From Symbiodinium kawagutii (lineage: Eukaryota > Sar > Dinophyceae > Suessiales > Symbiodiniaceae): 64,000 bases of DNA. The DNA lies in the NCBI GenBank assembly GCA_009767595.1, contig VSDK01001250.1, forward strand, positions 87,473 to 151,472, given 5' to 3'. This document shows, one piece after another, positions 52,640-63,378 of this stretch (the first letter of the stretch is position 1; the number at the start of each line of letters is the position of its first letter). The position numbers were made by a program, and so were the translations under genes. Below the pieces are notes generated by a model. It was not told where the DNA came from. It worked only from the letters and a program-made list of their open reading frames with translations, and did not search any database.

Positions 52640-53600
52640 GCTGGTGTTGGCCGGTTGCTAAGCATGGCTAGTAGTGATGGACTGATGATGATTGATGGTG
52701 ATTAAGTGATGGCAATGGTGATTAGCTGCTAATTCATCATGCAGTGGTGATTAGCCGCTAACTCATCATAGGGATGACAAAACTATCATTTTTATAGGTT
52801 ATGACCCGTATTCTAGAGGGTAAAAACTTACCTTTTTCATGGGTTTTGGGGGCCAATGGTAATGGGAATGTAATTGAGTGATGGATTGATGGTGATTAAG
52901 TGATGGGCTAATGGTGATTAAGTGATGGGCCAATGGTGATTGAGTGCTGTGTGTTAATGGAATTGATTGCTAGTTGATGGTGAATTGATGGTGAGCCAAG
53001 AGGTACTGACGTATGCTGCTTGCAAACGGATGGTGAGTTGAAGTCTAATTGATGGTTATTCGCTGGTTATTTCATGGTGAATCAGTGAATCATTAAGCAG
53101 CTAATTAATATGTTGAGACTCATAGAGTATATAGTTTTTTGTCAGTCATCAAATCTACTTGGTAATGACCAGCCTTGTTTGATGGTAAGGCATCACAAGA
53201 TATCACAAGGTTTTTTCGGCAATACTGATGGCTGTATATGTATATACTATATACACATATTTTCATATGGTTTTATACTGATGATCCGTATTTGTGATTG
53301 ACTAGGGCAACTACCACTCAACAAAATAGATAAATGTTTCTTATTTGTTGGGGAGTGCCACAGCATGGTTGATCGAGGATTAATTGCCAATAGTCGTTCA
53401 GATTGGTTGTGGTGAATCTATTGATTTGCCACGGTTAAACAGCGGCTTAAAATGGTTCTATGACCGACGGTGACTAATGGTACACTGAACATTGGCTAGT
53501 AGTAGCAGGCGCCGTAGGAGCGACTCCAACCAGTACTGACCGGCTATAACCGGCGATGGCTAAGGAATGCCCTTTTTTTCGCGTGAGGTTTTTGGTCAGC
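52640..53600. other. intron-like TGATGG tracts
   Basis: TGATGGTGATTAAGTGATGG repeats from 52680 to 53060. No exon. Confidence 0.5.
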
Positions 53601-53602
53601 AG

Positions 53603-53663
53603 ATGCTAAAATTGATCGGTGCCCTGACAGTTGTTCAATTTCCAGGGCATCGAGCAAAACCTG
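53603..53663 (+). CDS. coding exon ending at a family-1 element
   Basis: Acceptor gtttttggtcagcag ends at 53602. Reads MLKLIGALTVVQFPGHRAKP, then CTG|GCTGGTTG, the element's left terminus with GC in place of GT. Confidence 0.5.
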
Positions 53664-53760
53664 GCTGGTTGTTTGAAACATGTTTTTTTTTCCCAAGTAA
53701 TTGCTAACAAATTGTTGGTTGACTAATATGTTTTTTAGGGGTGGTTCAACCACCAACCAG
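53661..53760 (+). mobile_element. family-1 introner-like element with GC left end
   Basis: CTGGCTGGTTGTTTGAAAC at the left, GGGGTGGTTCAACCACCAACCAG at the right; TTCCCAAGTAATTGCTAAC and GTTGGTTGACTAAT inside. Confidence 0.75.
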
Positions 53761-54087
53761 AAAAGCTAAGAAAATGATCTCACTGTCCATTTGGTGACCT
53801 TTCCCTTGGAAAGAGCTGACTAATCCCTTCCCCTGATGTTAAGCCCCTCACAATGGCCGATGAGAGAATATTGGTCATCAGCTCCTGGAAAATCCAACCG
53901 GTGAGTCAAGACATGGGATATTTTAGTCATTCAGGGTACATTGGCTCATTGGCAGCAGGGGACAAAAAGACAACATGTAACATAAATGTGATCAGTGACT
54001 GACAGTGACAGGTGTGCGACAGCAGTATTCAGAAGGAAAAATCAATGGTATCCTGTCTAGACAGGCTCTCGCAATCATTAGTTTTAA

Positions 54088-54310
54088 ATGTCATCGAAAA
54101 AGGGGTTTGCAGGGGTCAGGGGGCCTCCTAAGCCCGAACTACAAACATTTGTTGAAGAACGTGACAAGCGTGATGACTATCGGAAGTGCATCCAAAGCAA
54201 TGGTCAAGAAACTAAGGGCTAGACTTCAAATATCCGACCATATGAGACCAGCGCCTATGACAATATGTTTGGCTGGTTGCAATGTCACAGAGATGTTTTT
54301 TTGTGAACGC
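54088..54310 (+). CDS. coding blocks in one frame with an in-frame TAG
   Basis: From ATG 54088: SSKKGFAGVRGPPKPELQTF and VEERDKRDDYRKCIQSNG, then TAG at 54220, then the same frame resumes with TSNIRPYETSAYDNMFGW and LQCHRDVFL. GTCAAGAAACTAAGGGCTAG would be a 20-nt GT...AG interval. A different frame is open across the whole span (GRTNYKHLL-type, low bias). Start not established. Confidence 0.45.
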
Positions 54311-54609
54311 AATTACCTTGCACAGGTTTGGGCTTGTTTGTGCGACATCCCTTCCCCTCGACATCGAACCTAAAAGCCCCGCACTTCAACCAGCCCTGGA
54401 AATGGTCGTCCACTAAGGCCATCTAAGGCCATAATCACGAAATTGCCGTGAATCCAATGGGGCGATCAACGGCCAGCACAGCAGCATAGCAGATAGTGAC
54501 AATGACTCAGATACTTGGCATACTACATTTATGACCTACATGCCTGTTTGGTTACTGTGATCATTTTCCAGCTCCTTATCCATTGTTGACCACCCTTATT
54601 TTTATATAG

Positions 54610-54686
54610 ATAGGACGCAAAATCCCAGAAAATATTGCCAGAGCCGGTGGGGCCAGCGTCTCAAGGACGAGAACCTTGGATCTCTG
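54610..54686 (+). CDS. coding exon, unidentified
   Basis: Acceptor ccttatttttatatag ends at 54609. IGRKIPENIARAGGASVSRT then RTLDL to TGA. Good pyrimidine tract. Confidence 0.55.
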
Positions 54687-55100
54687 ACGGGGATGTATTG
54701 TTATCAAATTGTTATCGTTATTGGTTTTCATTCTCAGAATTGATTCTTAAGAATCGTAAGTACAAGAAAACAGTAATACACACAATCAACTTAAGCTGTC
54801 GTAAAATTTTGTCATTACCAATCAAAATCACTTCCTTTTGCTCATGCGAGAACTAGTCAATCATTGTGAAGCATTGTTATTGAACATGATTGTTGGTTAT
54901 GGCTGGTCTTAACCTACCAACATGGCTGGGCTATACCTGAGTGAACCATGATTAATCCGTATTAGCCAGGATTGACCTGTAGTGAGAATTCAAGAAGAAT
55001 ATGAGTTAACCATTCAATAACCATTGAATTTTGTCATTGCATAACCATTACTTCAACCTGATCAATTATTAACTGATAACTGGCTGATGATTCGGATGGA

Positions 55101-55193
55101 GCTGCTTCGAACCAGGGCGTATCCCGTTTCCCTTTGAAGGGGGGGCCAGGCCAGGAGCAGCCCCCAGGAGTGGCCATTCACCAACTGGTAAAG
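55101..55193 (+). repeat. family-6 dispersed repeat (diverged)
   Basis: AACCAGGGCGTATCCCGTTT, TTGAAGGGGGGGCCAGG, CCCCAGGAGTGGCCA. Same block order as 19480. Confidence 0.45.
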
Positions 55194-55203
55194 ACTTCAA
55201 CAG

Positions 55204-55301
55204 CTATGATCGCTGACAGCCAAGCCGACTCGCGACACTACCCGCCTGCGGTGAAAGCCGCGTTCAGGTCTGCCAACCTTGTGCGGCTCTGGGTCTCCCA
55301 G
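55204..55301 (+). CDS. coding exon, unidentified
   Basis: Acceptor gacttcaacag ends at 55203; donor GTGCGC at 55302. MIADSQADSRHYPPAVKAAF, RSANLVRLWVSQ. Frame continues open downstream (VRAGWLGARDGP). High G/C third positions. Confidence 0.6.
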
Positions 55302-55739
55302 GTGCGCGCTGGATGGTTGGGCGCCAGGGATGGGCCGTGCCACCATGGTTCGGTGGTGAATTGAGGGTTTGATCAATGGTTGATTGATATGGTTGATTGA
55401 TATGGTTGATGACTGGTGGTATTTTGTTTTCAATTAAAGGCTAAAAATGATGTCTACTATAATGTTTAGCTCATGGCTGGATAGTGGTTGCATTTGTCAC
55501 ATTGATGATGGCTGATTTAGATCCTTTTAGAATGACCGCTTCTTATGATTGCTGCTGATGTTGATGATGATGTTTTTTTTTTTTTTTGCCATGGTTATCC
55601 AATGCGACTTAGCTGCAACTAGCTGGAATGGCCATTACTGGTGACAGCCCCAGCGTGCCTAGCAAAGCACACTTGCTTGTGTGCGGGTGAGTTAGACTGG
55701 TGACCCCTGGGTTTGACATGTTGTTTCAGTGCATTGGGA

Positions 55740-55867
55740 TGCCCCAAATCTCCATGGATTTCGATCGATCAGAGCTTTGGGAACTTGTACCACCCGGTGA
55801 GGCACCAACTAAGAAAGATGTTCCAGAGGAAGCACTCATGTGCACGCATCATCACTTGCCATGGTTA
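55740..55867 (+). CDS. coding exon, unidentified
   Basis: Acceptor acatgttgtttcag ends at 55739. CIGMPQISMDFDRSELWEL, VPPGEAPTKKDVPEEAL, open to TGA at 55868. GTGAGG at 55797 is a good donor, so the exon may be 57 nt. Confidence 0.55.
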
Positions 55868-56149
55868 TGAAAAAGCCGTTAGCCACTACAAGCCAACAAA
55901 AATTTGGCCAAGCAACCATAAATGGATGAACCTCCCGGAAGGCGATAGAGAGAGAGAGAGAGAGCCGTACATGATATCAACATATATTAACTAACCATTT
56001 ACCAGTGGTTATAACTCATGTTATAACCATGAACCACTAAGAGAAGTCAACCACCACCTGGGTCAACCACCACCTGGTTCCCCTTAGCCATGACCTTGGA
56101 TGGTTCGGTGCCACCCTGGCCATGGCCTCATGTGGTGCCACCGTGCTGC

Positions 56150-56215
56150 AGGCGCACTCGCCCTTGGAGTTCCAAGGAGTTTCGTAGCCGCGAAGAAGTG
56201 CTGAGCCCATGAGGC
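56150..56215 (+). CDS. coding-like exon, frame unresolved
   Basis: After ccgtgctgcag: either RTRPWSSKEFRSREEVLSP or GALALGVPRSFVAAKKC. GC-rich. Confidence 0.35.
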
Positions 56216-56229
56216 GGCGGCGGTGGATG

Positions 56230-56400
56230 GGCGTGGATGGGTTGGTTGGCTCGGGGTGGGTCAGGTTGGTTGGTGGAAGTTGGGACAGGTTGGTTGGTTA
56301 AGGTTGCTTAAGGATGGTTAAGGTTGCTTAAGGATGGTCAAGGTTGCTTGGTGAAAGTTGGTTCAGTTTGGTTGGTGAAAGTTGGTTCAGGTTGGTGTTT
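56230..56400. repeat. GGTTGGTT / AAGGTTGCTT tandem repeats
   Basis: Degenerate tandem units such as AAGGTTGCTTAAGGATGGTT and GTTGGTTCAGGTTGGTG. Confidence 0.75.
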
Positions 56401-56564
56401 GACAGATCGTGGTGGTCGGTGATGATCGCTTTGGCCATCCCGTAGCCAATCAAAAACACAAATGAAACAGATCAGGTTAAACTTGTGACCAGCAAGTGTC
56501 TCAAATATAGGGATCTCAGATTATCACTAGTGACCGATGCTGTGCGATGAGTGGCAGCGGGCAG

Positions 56565-56708
56565 AGCCGGGGCATTTGACCCTTGGGATCTACGGGGCAT
56601 CACGTCCTACCATGACGCTGCCATCCGTGTAGAGGTACCCATTGGGGGCTACACCACTGGAGTCATGATCGACGTCGCCCAGCCTTCCATTTTCACCAAC
56701 AGAAACAG
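56565..56708 (+). CDS. coding exon, unidentified
   Basis: Acceptor gtggcagcgggcag ends at 56564; donor GTGGCT at 56709. AGAFDPWDLRGITSYHDAAI, RVEVPIGGYTTGVMIDVA, QPSIFTNRN. Good codon bias. Confidence 0.6.
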
Positions 56709-57037
56709 GTGGCTTGCTGGTCTCATTTGGTAAGTTTGGTGCCGCTTGGTTAGGGTTGTTTGGTTGAGGTTGAAATTACTGACTTGCTGGTATCAACTCA
56801 AATTCAAGTGGCTTCAATCATGTTCAATCGATATTGTATAAATGATATTGATCCATAGGTCTCCCATAGCTGATTTTGCAGCACCCAGACCTTCAGTGTT
56901 TTGTGTCTTCTAACTGGTTTATATAGCCGCGAGTTCACCGGTGGTTGATCTCTACCTGGGGGTTCGTCTCCGGGTAGTGGAGTACCCCCTCAGCTTTCCA
57001 GCCTCTCAAGGCTCCAGAGCAAACCTGACCTGCGCAG

Positions 57038-57140
57038 CGAGACGCACATGGGATCAGGTGCACACTGAGGGGGCGCAGGTGGCACGGCACGTTGGTGAAG
57101 AAGCGCAGCACACAATTTCACACAAAGACGGGTGCAGATA
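57038..57140 (+). CDS. coding exon, unidentified
   Basis: Acceptor gacctgcgcag ends at 57037. RDAHGIRCTLRGRRWHGTLV, KKRSTQFHTKTGAD. A second frame (QVHTEGAQVARHVGEEAQ) is open with weaker bias. Confidence 0.45.
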
Positions 57141-58430
57141 GCACCTTTCAAAAGCTTTCATATATATTTATATGTGTATATATATATATATATATACACA
57201 TGTATCAAATATCTTGATATGTACACATTTATTTATGCATATGTTCCCTTTGCACAGCTCCACATAGGCAACCTGTCATGAAAACAACCTTTTGGTTCTG
57301 GTCGATGACCCTGAGCCACTAGTTGAACGAACAGCCATTTAAGGCCTCCTGGTACCATCTGTGTTTGGGTCAAGGGCCCTTCTACCCCTGGTGAGAAACC
57401 CATCAAGGACCAGAATTGTCGACCTGTCGGGTTGTTTCCCGACCCGTTTGTTACCATTTGTTGGCTGCGTAATTAGTATTGACCCATGGTCAAAAGGCCA
57501 AGAGCGAAACAGTTGGCAGATTCTTGTCGGTTTTTTGGTTCATTAGTTGATGATCAGTGATCGGGTGCATTTCATCATAGAAGATGCAACTATTCTTGGC
57601 GGCCCGTTGCTCACACAGTAGTCAGCAAGACTGAGATCACCAGTTGCATCCACTTCGATGAAGAAAACTCAGCAAGATCACTTCAGTCACATCCAGCTTA
57701 TCATTGAATGCCCACAGGCCCTACACCTCTCGCCTGGCATTGAGTAACCAGTTACATCCACTTACCCAGGCCCATAGCCAGGTGGTGCAAGTGAGGCTGC
57801 TAGCCGTGGGAGCTGCCACATGAACCCGGAGGTCCACGGTGATCTTAACAGGTCGAGGGTATGCTGACCCGGTGGCAACGGCACGGTGGTAGTGCGGGTT
57901 GAGTTCCCCAAGAAATAGGAACTAATGGGGAACTCAGCCTGGTTCATTCGGATTTGTTCAATTTAGGGATTGCACAGGGGCTGTCATAGACTCTTTAGAC
58001 CTCCTCATTGAATCCTTGCACACTATCTAGGACTGACATTGAAGCCCAGGGAATCGCGGTTACAAAAGGATTACCCATGAAGGGTCACCCTTTCAAGTGA
58101 TAACTTTGGGGAAGTCATCACTTGGGGAAAGTAATCTGCCCATTAAGGGTCACCCTTTCATTCAAGTGTTCGTCTTTGAATGATCATCAAAATTTACTTG
58201 TTAGGGAATGATCCACTTGTTAGGGAAACCAATGCTTGTACACACACTAGGATACATACTGCAAGGATATTGTAAATTGAGAGATGGGGAGGAATAAAAT
58301 TATTTGCTGAATTGTGAGCTGGAATTACTGGTTGCCAACACTCTTCAATCTGTGGACAAAGTTGATAATCAGGTTGATAATATTATGTGATATCATTTGA
58401 ACACCCTAAGACTGTTACCAACCTCTATGA
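57141..58430. other. mostly non-coding, one ambiguous block
   Basis: (TA)n at 57176-57196. GC-rich block 57770-57920 is open in several frames on both strands (plus GNGTVVVRVEFPKK; minus STRTTTVPLPPGQHTLDLL). No splice pair. Confidence 0.3.
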
Positions 58431-58454
58431 GTTCGGGTTAGCGATGTTCTTGCT

Positions 58455-58660
58455 GGCCATGTGTGATCTGGGCGTGGCAAAGCTCTTCCGGTGGCAGCTA
58501 CCGTCCAAGACGGTAGAGTGCTGCCACCTCCCACGTTATGTTTTTGAGCGCCGTTCAAAGATCAACCAACCCCAAGCTGCTGCAGCATGGTACAGGGCCT
58601 TATCGATGGCTTGTGCACCAAGAAGGACTTATAAAACTCTCGTAAGCCAATCAACCATCG
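58455..58660 (+). CDS. coding-like block containing a strong hairpin
   Basis: Plus frame: AMFLLAMCDLGVAKLFRWQL, PSKTVECCHLPRYVFERRS. Near 58586, after caagctgctgcag, MVQGLIDGLCTKKDL is an alternative short exon. Boundaries unresolved. Confidence 0.35.
58490..58528. other. perfect two-step hairpin
   Basis: GGTGGCAG pairs with CTGCCACC and CTACCGTC with GACGGTAG, loop CAA, one 4-nt bulge (AGTG). Sixteen base pairs in 39 nt. Confidence 0.85.
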
Positions 58661-58756
58661 CTTAAGCATGATCCAGTACCATCGACAAGCCATCCATGAA
58701 CTTACCAACCTACAAATGCAGAACCACTGGGGTGTGGTTGTCCATCCGTAAAACGT

Positions 58757-58834
58757 AGCAGCGCAGTCACTCTGCAAATCCGCTCACGTCTCCTTGTGGA
58801 GAGGCTGCAACGATTGCTTTCCGTTTCCCCACTG
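58757..58834 (+). CDS. coding exon, frame unresolved
   Basis: After aaacgtagcag: AVTLQIRSRLLVERLQRLLS then VSPLWE with donor GTCTAG at 58835. A second frame is Cys-rich (CNDCFPFPHCGRSSC). Confidence 0.4.
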
Positions 58835-59508
58835 TGGGAGGTCTAGCTGTCAATGAACCCACCATGCTTGATGGTACACCAGCATGATGCTTGATGGTTT
58901 GATTATGTTTGATTGTTGCACCAGCTATTGATGGGCACATTGGATTTGTTTTGCAGTATGGATCTCCTATTATCACCATGTTGATTCCAAGTTGTGTTGC
59001 TATCTGAAGCTGAAGTCGGCATTGAATGACTTACCTTGAGAAATGCGGATTGTCCTCGAGACACGTGCCAAATGTGTCAAATCGATGGTACCTGGCCCCC
59101 AAAAAAATGACAGCCTTGAAAAACTCAGAGTGTCCCTACTTGCTGCATTTTTCTGTCCCTGAAGGTGTTTGAACAGATTCACGCATGTTGGCATGGTTGA
59201 TCAGATGTTGACCATGCTTTTCCGAACGTGCTCAAGTCCGCAATGCAGAGAATGCGAGTGACTGCAAGTCAACGCACATAGAAGATTCCTGCCAGATAGT
59301 TCGCAGAAAGTCTTTAGGTGCACGTAGCATGCTGATGAACATGGGTCAAAATATGCCGAAATGTTTTTAGCACATTCCCTCATGCTGGTGACCAGCATTT
59401 TCTATGGAAATCCATTCTGAACCTCAATAGTTCGTACACTGTGACAATTATGACTTTCAGATCATCCTTTTTGGGTGTAGAGCCGCCGATTTTGACCCAT
59501 GACCCCCT

Positions 59509-59673
59509 GATGTCTAGCTGCCCTGCCTGTTTTTGGGCCACAAGATTTGCTAGAGATGCAATGCTCCAGTTAGAGCATGCTGAAACTGCAGAGATCTTAA
59601 AAGTTGCTGGAGCAGTAGCCGGTGATTGTGCTTCGAACGTGGCAACTTGCCATCAAGAACGGGTTGGGGATGG
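59509..59673 (+). CDS. coding-like exon, unidentified
   Basis: After tgatgtctag: CPACFWATRFARDAMLQLEH, AETAEILKVAGAVAGDCASN, open to TGA 59677. Confidence 0.4.
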
Positions 59674-60461
59674 TTGAGGTATGGCATGTAAAGCTACATG
59701 CCGCCAATGGTATTTAAAAACAATGGTTCACGTTTGTTTGGTTGAAGGTATTGCCAACCTTGATTCGGGATGATCGACGATACAACACAGCTGGGTGGGT
59801 CCGCTTTTCACCTTGTTTGGTTGCTTATGACTGCTTCAGCAATGGGGGTTTGAAACTCGTTTTTGTTGTGCTGGTTTTGGTTCATTGTTACCTTGCTCAA
59901 ATCCTATATGTGTTTTATAGTTGCCCGCTTTTTGAGCTAGATTATCGGCAAAAGTTGGCTACCACAAGTAGTTGTTGACTACTGTGGCCCTTGGGCGGCG
60001 ACCAAGTGCATGCGTTTGTGTCTGTGTGTCACGTTCTTCCCGGATGTGCCAGTACCTTTCAGCAGAAAGCATTTTTTACAAGAAATTACCCAAGCAAAAG
60101 TTTGGGGTCGTTCACGTTTAGCAGCTTAGGTGCGTACACGTGCATGCACGTTATGAAGTGAATGTTCTCATTTGTTTCAATTCGCTGCAAGCTAACATCT
60201 CTCTTCCCATGCTTCTTCTATGTGTTTTGCTCTCACCGCTTTTGTTTACAACACGTGTGTTGCTTCATGCTTGTGATGGTTTCTGAAGAAATCGGTGACC
60301 GCCAGGTGACCCGCAAAAAACACACACGGAGAAACCCTGCCCACATGGGTTGCCAGCCAGGGATTCATATGGGATGATGACCTGCCTGGGCCCTGGGCCA
60401 TGGCTTGAGACCTGCCGCAAGATCCCACTGGGTTGGCCTTCCCTCAACGGTGGGGCGCCAG

Positions 60462-60535
60462 GTCCCCGTGAGCTGCTGGATTCCCTGGAGGAGAAGCTGG
60501 GGCCCCAAGCGCGGCTCCTGGCCAGCTGTGCTGAG
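60462..60535 (+). CDS. coding exon, helical
   Basis: Acceptor tggggcgccag ends at 60461; donor GTGCCA at 60536. PRELLDSLEEKLGPQARLLA then SCAE. Another open frame follows (ALAVDAVEVQIVDV). Confidence 0.5.
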
Positions 60536-60781
60536 GTGCCATGGGGGTGCCGCGCTGGCGGTGGATGCGGTGGAAGTTCAAATTGTTGATGTTTTTTGAT
60601 GTTTTTTTTTGTGGATTTGAGTGGTTGCTCCCGCTTTTTTTGGACTTGAAGTTTTGGTTTGATTCATTTTCTTGACATTCTTTTTGATTAGTCGGTTTTT
60701 TGTGTTGTTTGGTGATCCAGATGGTGAAGTGGGATGGGCCATCTATAATTGATATTTTCCTGCATCAATGACATTAAGCAC

Positions 60782-60899
60782 CTTCTCGCAAAAAAATGAC
60801 CATGGTTTGCATGGATTGGTCGAGATCATTGGCGAATATGCAAATCTCACGCACAGATATAGATCAATGACTTCTAAACACTTGGCCAATTCTGAAGCA
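60782..60899 (-). CDS. minus-strand exon, unidentified
   Basis: Minus strand: acceptor ttttcacttgacag, then SELAKCLEVIDLYLCVRFAY and ISTNPCKPWSFFCEK, donor GTGCTT. Lies downstream of the stronger minus exon 61023-61127. Confidence 0.4.
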
Positions 60900-61022
60900 C
60901 TGTCAAGTGAAAATGGTGTGTGAGGATCTTTGTGCAACAGATTGTTGATGTGAACGAATATGAATGATAGGCAAAAACCAAGTGCAACCATCATCGAAGC
61001 AGATTGTGAGCTCAACTCTTAC

Positions 61023-61127
61023 TTCTTCGGGAAGTAATGGCGTGCGCAATTTGAAAGTTCCCTTTTCTTGGGAGAGGAAGTACCATTTCCAATTTGCAGG
61101 CGTAGACTTCAAGCCACGCCCCATCAC
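61023..61127 (-). CDS. minus-strand exon, 35 codons
   Basis: Minus strand: acceptor cattaatcgcag, exactly 35 codons (VMGRGLKSTPANWKWYFLS, QEKGTFKLRTPLLPEE), donor GTAAGA. Clean signals on both sides. Unidentified. Shows a gene on the opposite strand here. Confidence 0.65.
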
Positions 61128-61274
61128 CTGCGATTAATGCCAAGTCGGAGAACAAGAGGGCACTGGTCACCAAGATATTCCATTGGTATATGCGAGGAAA
61201 AGATGAAACAACATGTAACAAGTTGTATAACATGAGCAAGCAACCAAGCATGAGGTTGATTGAGGTTGAGTCCT

Positions 61275-61385
61275 ATTCGAAGGTTACATATTTATATATG
61301 TATATGTACATATGTAAATATATATATATTTATTTATTTATCTATATTGATTTTTGTATTTGTATTTTTAAATCTATATATACGC
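61275..61385. repeat. AT-rich microsatellite region
   Basis: TATATATGTATATG and (TTTA)n/(TA)n runs between the minus exon and the next plus exon. Confidence 0.7.
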
Positions 61386-61446
61386 AGTATTGCTATATAA
61401 CTTTTATACCATTTTTGCTTCGCACCAGAGTTTGCCGAATAAGCAG

Positions 61447-61624
61447 GTGCTGCTGCCTGCCCTCGAGAAGCGTGGTGTGGATGTGACGCAGCTGCTGGCA
61501 TTGAGCCATCGTGTGTGGTCGAAAATTGGACATCCCCAGCGGAAGTGGAATGGATGGAGGGCGGATGCATGGGACATCCCTAGGATGAATCTTCTTGTGG
61601 AGACCTCTCGTTGCGGGTTGGCAG
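61447..61624 (+). CDS. coding exon, 59 codons, unidentified
   Basis: Acceptor gccgaataagcag ends at 61446; donor GTTTGT at 61625. VLLPALEKRGVDVTQLLALS, HRVWSKIGHPQRKWNGWRAD, AWDIPRMNLLVETSRCGLA. Good G/C third positions. Confidence 0.6.
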
Positions 61625-61818
61625 GTTTGTTCTGACAACTTTCAGTGTAGTAAGTAGAATGATGACACAGCTCACGGGAAACAAACTGCACAGTACCACA
61701 GCCATTTTAGACATCGACCAATTTTGCATAAGAAACGCCACCGGTCATGAACCTCAACGTTGCAACAAACAGATCGGCTGCACGGTAGCTATGTTTCATA
61801 TCCCTATAGTTGAGCCAG

Positions 61819-62025
61819 TGCAAACATCCAGGATGCACCATGTTTGCCTTGCCGGAGTTCAACCATTGTATTTACCGTACAATGATGGGTCATTATGGTC
61901 AATCATCGATGGTGATTCTTCCACCGGTGCACAGTAGCGCCCTGGCCAAGAAGAATGCGAGACACATGAGTGTTGGAAGAGTTGCCATTAGTTTTGGTCT
62001 CAGATGCCGCAAGCACTTGTATGAG
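61819..62025 (+). CDS. coding exon, Cys/His-rich start
   Basis: Acceptor gttgagccag ends at 61818. CKHPGCTMFALPEFNHCIYR, TMMGHYGQSSMVILPPVHS, ARHMSVGRVAISFGLRC, TGA at 62026. C-x3-C...H-C spacing suggests zinc binding, not a named family. Confidence 0.5.
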
Positions 62026-62529
62026 TGAGGACAGTCCTTGGCAGTTGTGCGTGCTAGTGGTCGTAATAATGTGCAATCATATGATGATTGGTTGGTGACT
62101 ATTCGATTGAGAACCGACAAGGGTAAATAAAAGTTACAGTTGATTGTTGCTGATTTAATAGCTATAATGAAAAATAGCTATAATTACATAATTGGTGGTT
62201 AGTTGAGGTTGATGAACTGGTTCATCCACGGATTCTTCATCGCAGTGATGTGATTACTGTATTCTGCGTTCCCATCATGGTGTCGCCCAACGATTGATGT
62301 TTCCCCAGCCAGGGACGAAAGATTTTTCCCTGATCCTAATGTGAATCCAATTCTGAGTGAGGCGAAAATCAACTCGGCGCACTGTTCATTTAAGGCTGCT
62401 CCAACTACATATCAGTGATGCCCAAATACTTTTGTTGATGATTTTTCCCGGCAACAGTCGTTAAGCATCAACACTATCAGGGCAGCTTGAAGGGATGCCA
62501 CAAGCCTCAGATTGGTCAGCCCCCCGCAG

Positions 62530-62600
62530 GCGCCACAAGCGGTCAAGTTGCAAGCTGACGGCAGCCCAGCGAGAAAGATTTCATGGTCAAGGGGGTCATG
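62530..62600 (+). CDS. coding-like exon, frame unresolved
   Basis: Acceptor tcagccccccgcag ends at 62529. Frame 1 APQAVKLQADGSPARKISW; frame 2 RHKRSSCKLTAAQRERFH. Confidence 0.4.
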
Positions 62601-62869
62601 CCACTTTTTTGGGGTGCATTAAATGGCTCCAGTACTGGCTGTTGGTCTGTTGGTTTGGGTAGTGTGACGGTTTGTGGCTTGATGTTTTTGTTGTGAAAAG
62701 TAGCCTTGGTGACCCTGGTGACCATGGTGTTAGCTTCCTTGTAGCTTAGTGGGGGGGTGCACCCCTCGTGCAGTTGGAATCAGGGCTGATCATATTTTGT
62801 TTCTTGTCGCTTGGGGCTGCATTTCCCCTTGCCTCGCTGAAAATTCATCATTGTTGATTGAGCATTGGC

Positions 62870-63370
62870 CGGTGTACTATAGTTAACAACCACGAAGCAA
62901 TTAACTGTTGGTTGAGCCATTACCGCTGATAATCATTGGTTGACATTATATATCATTGTCCAACAGAATGAAACAGTGTTAATTAATTAGTTTTAGCCAG
63001 TGTTACACAAGATCAGCCACGATTATTTGTTAACCTCTAGTAACTTATCAATCAGTTTTCACCATCATTGGCCAGCATTAAGCATATTGCTAGCAAAACA
63101 CTATGAATCAACTTGATCAGCAGTGAATCAACTTCCCTCGACATTGTCAGCAATAATCAGCCACCATTATAAACCATTTCTAGTTGCTAGTTGCCATCAA
63201 CATTCATCAATTATTTATACACCATTCTTGACTATTTAGCATCGTTATTAGCAGAAACCAACTACCACTACTTACCACCACTAAGATGATCAACCATTAT
63301 TACCACCTCCATTACTAATAACCATTATTAGCCACCATAATGAACCACCATGATCACCCACCATTGTTGT
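62870..63370. other. intron-like ACCATTA/ACCACC tracts
   Basis: Degenerate AACCATTATTA, CCACCATTA words right up to the acceptor of the next exon. No coding block. Confidence 0.6.
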
Positions 63371-63378
63371 AACCGCAG

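Noticed and set aside
58586-58633. Pentatricopeptide-like string (GLIDGLCTKKDL)
   Set aside because: One short resemblance only; no second repeat nearby.
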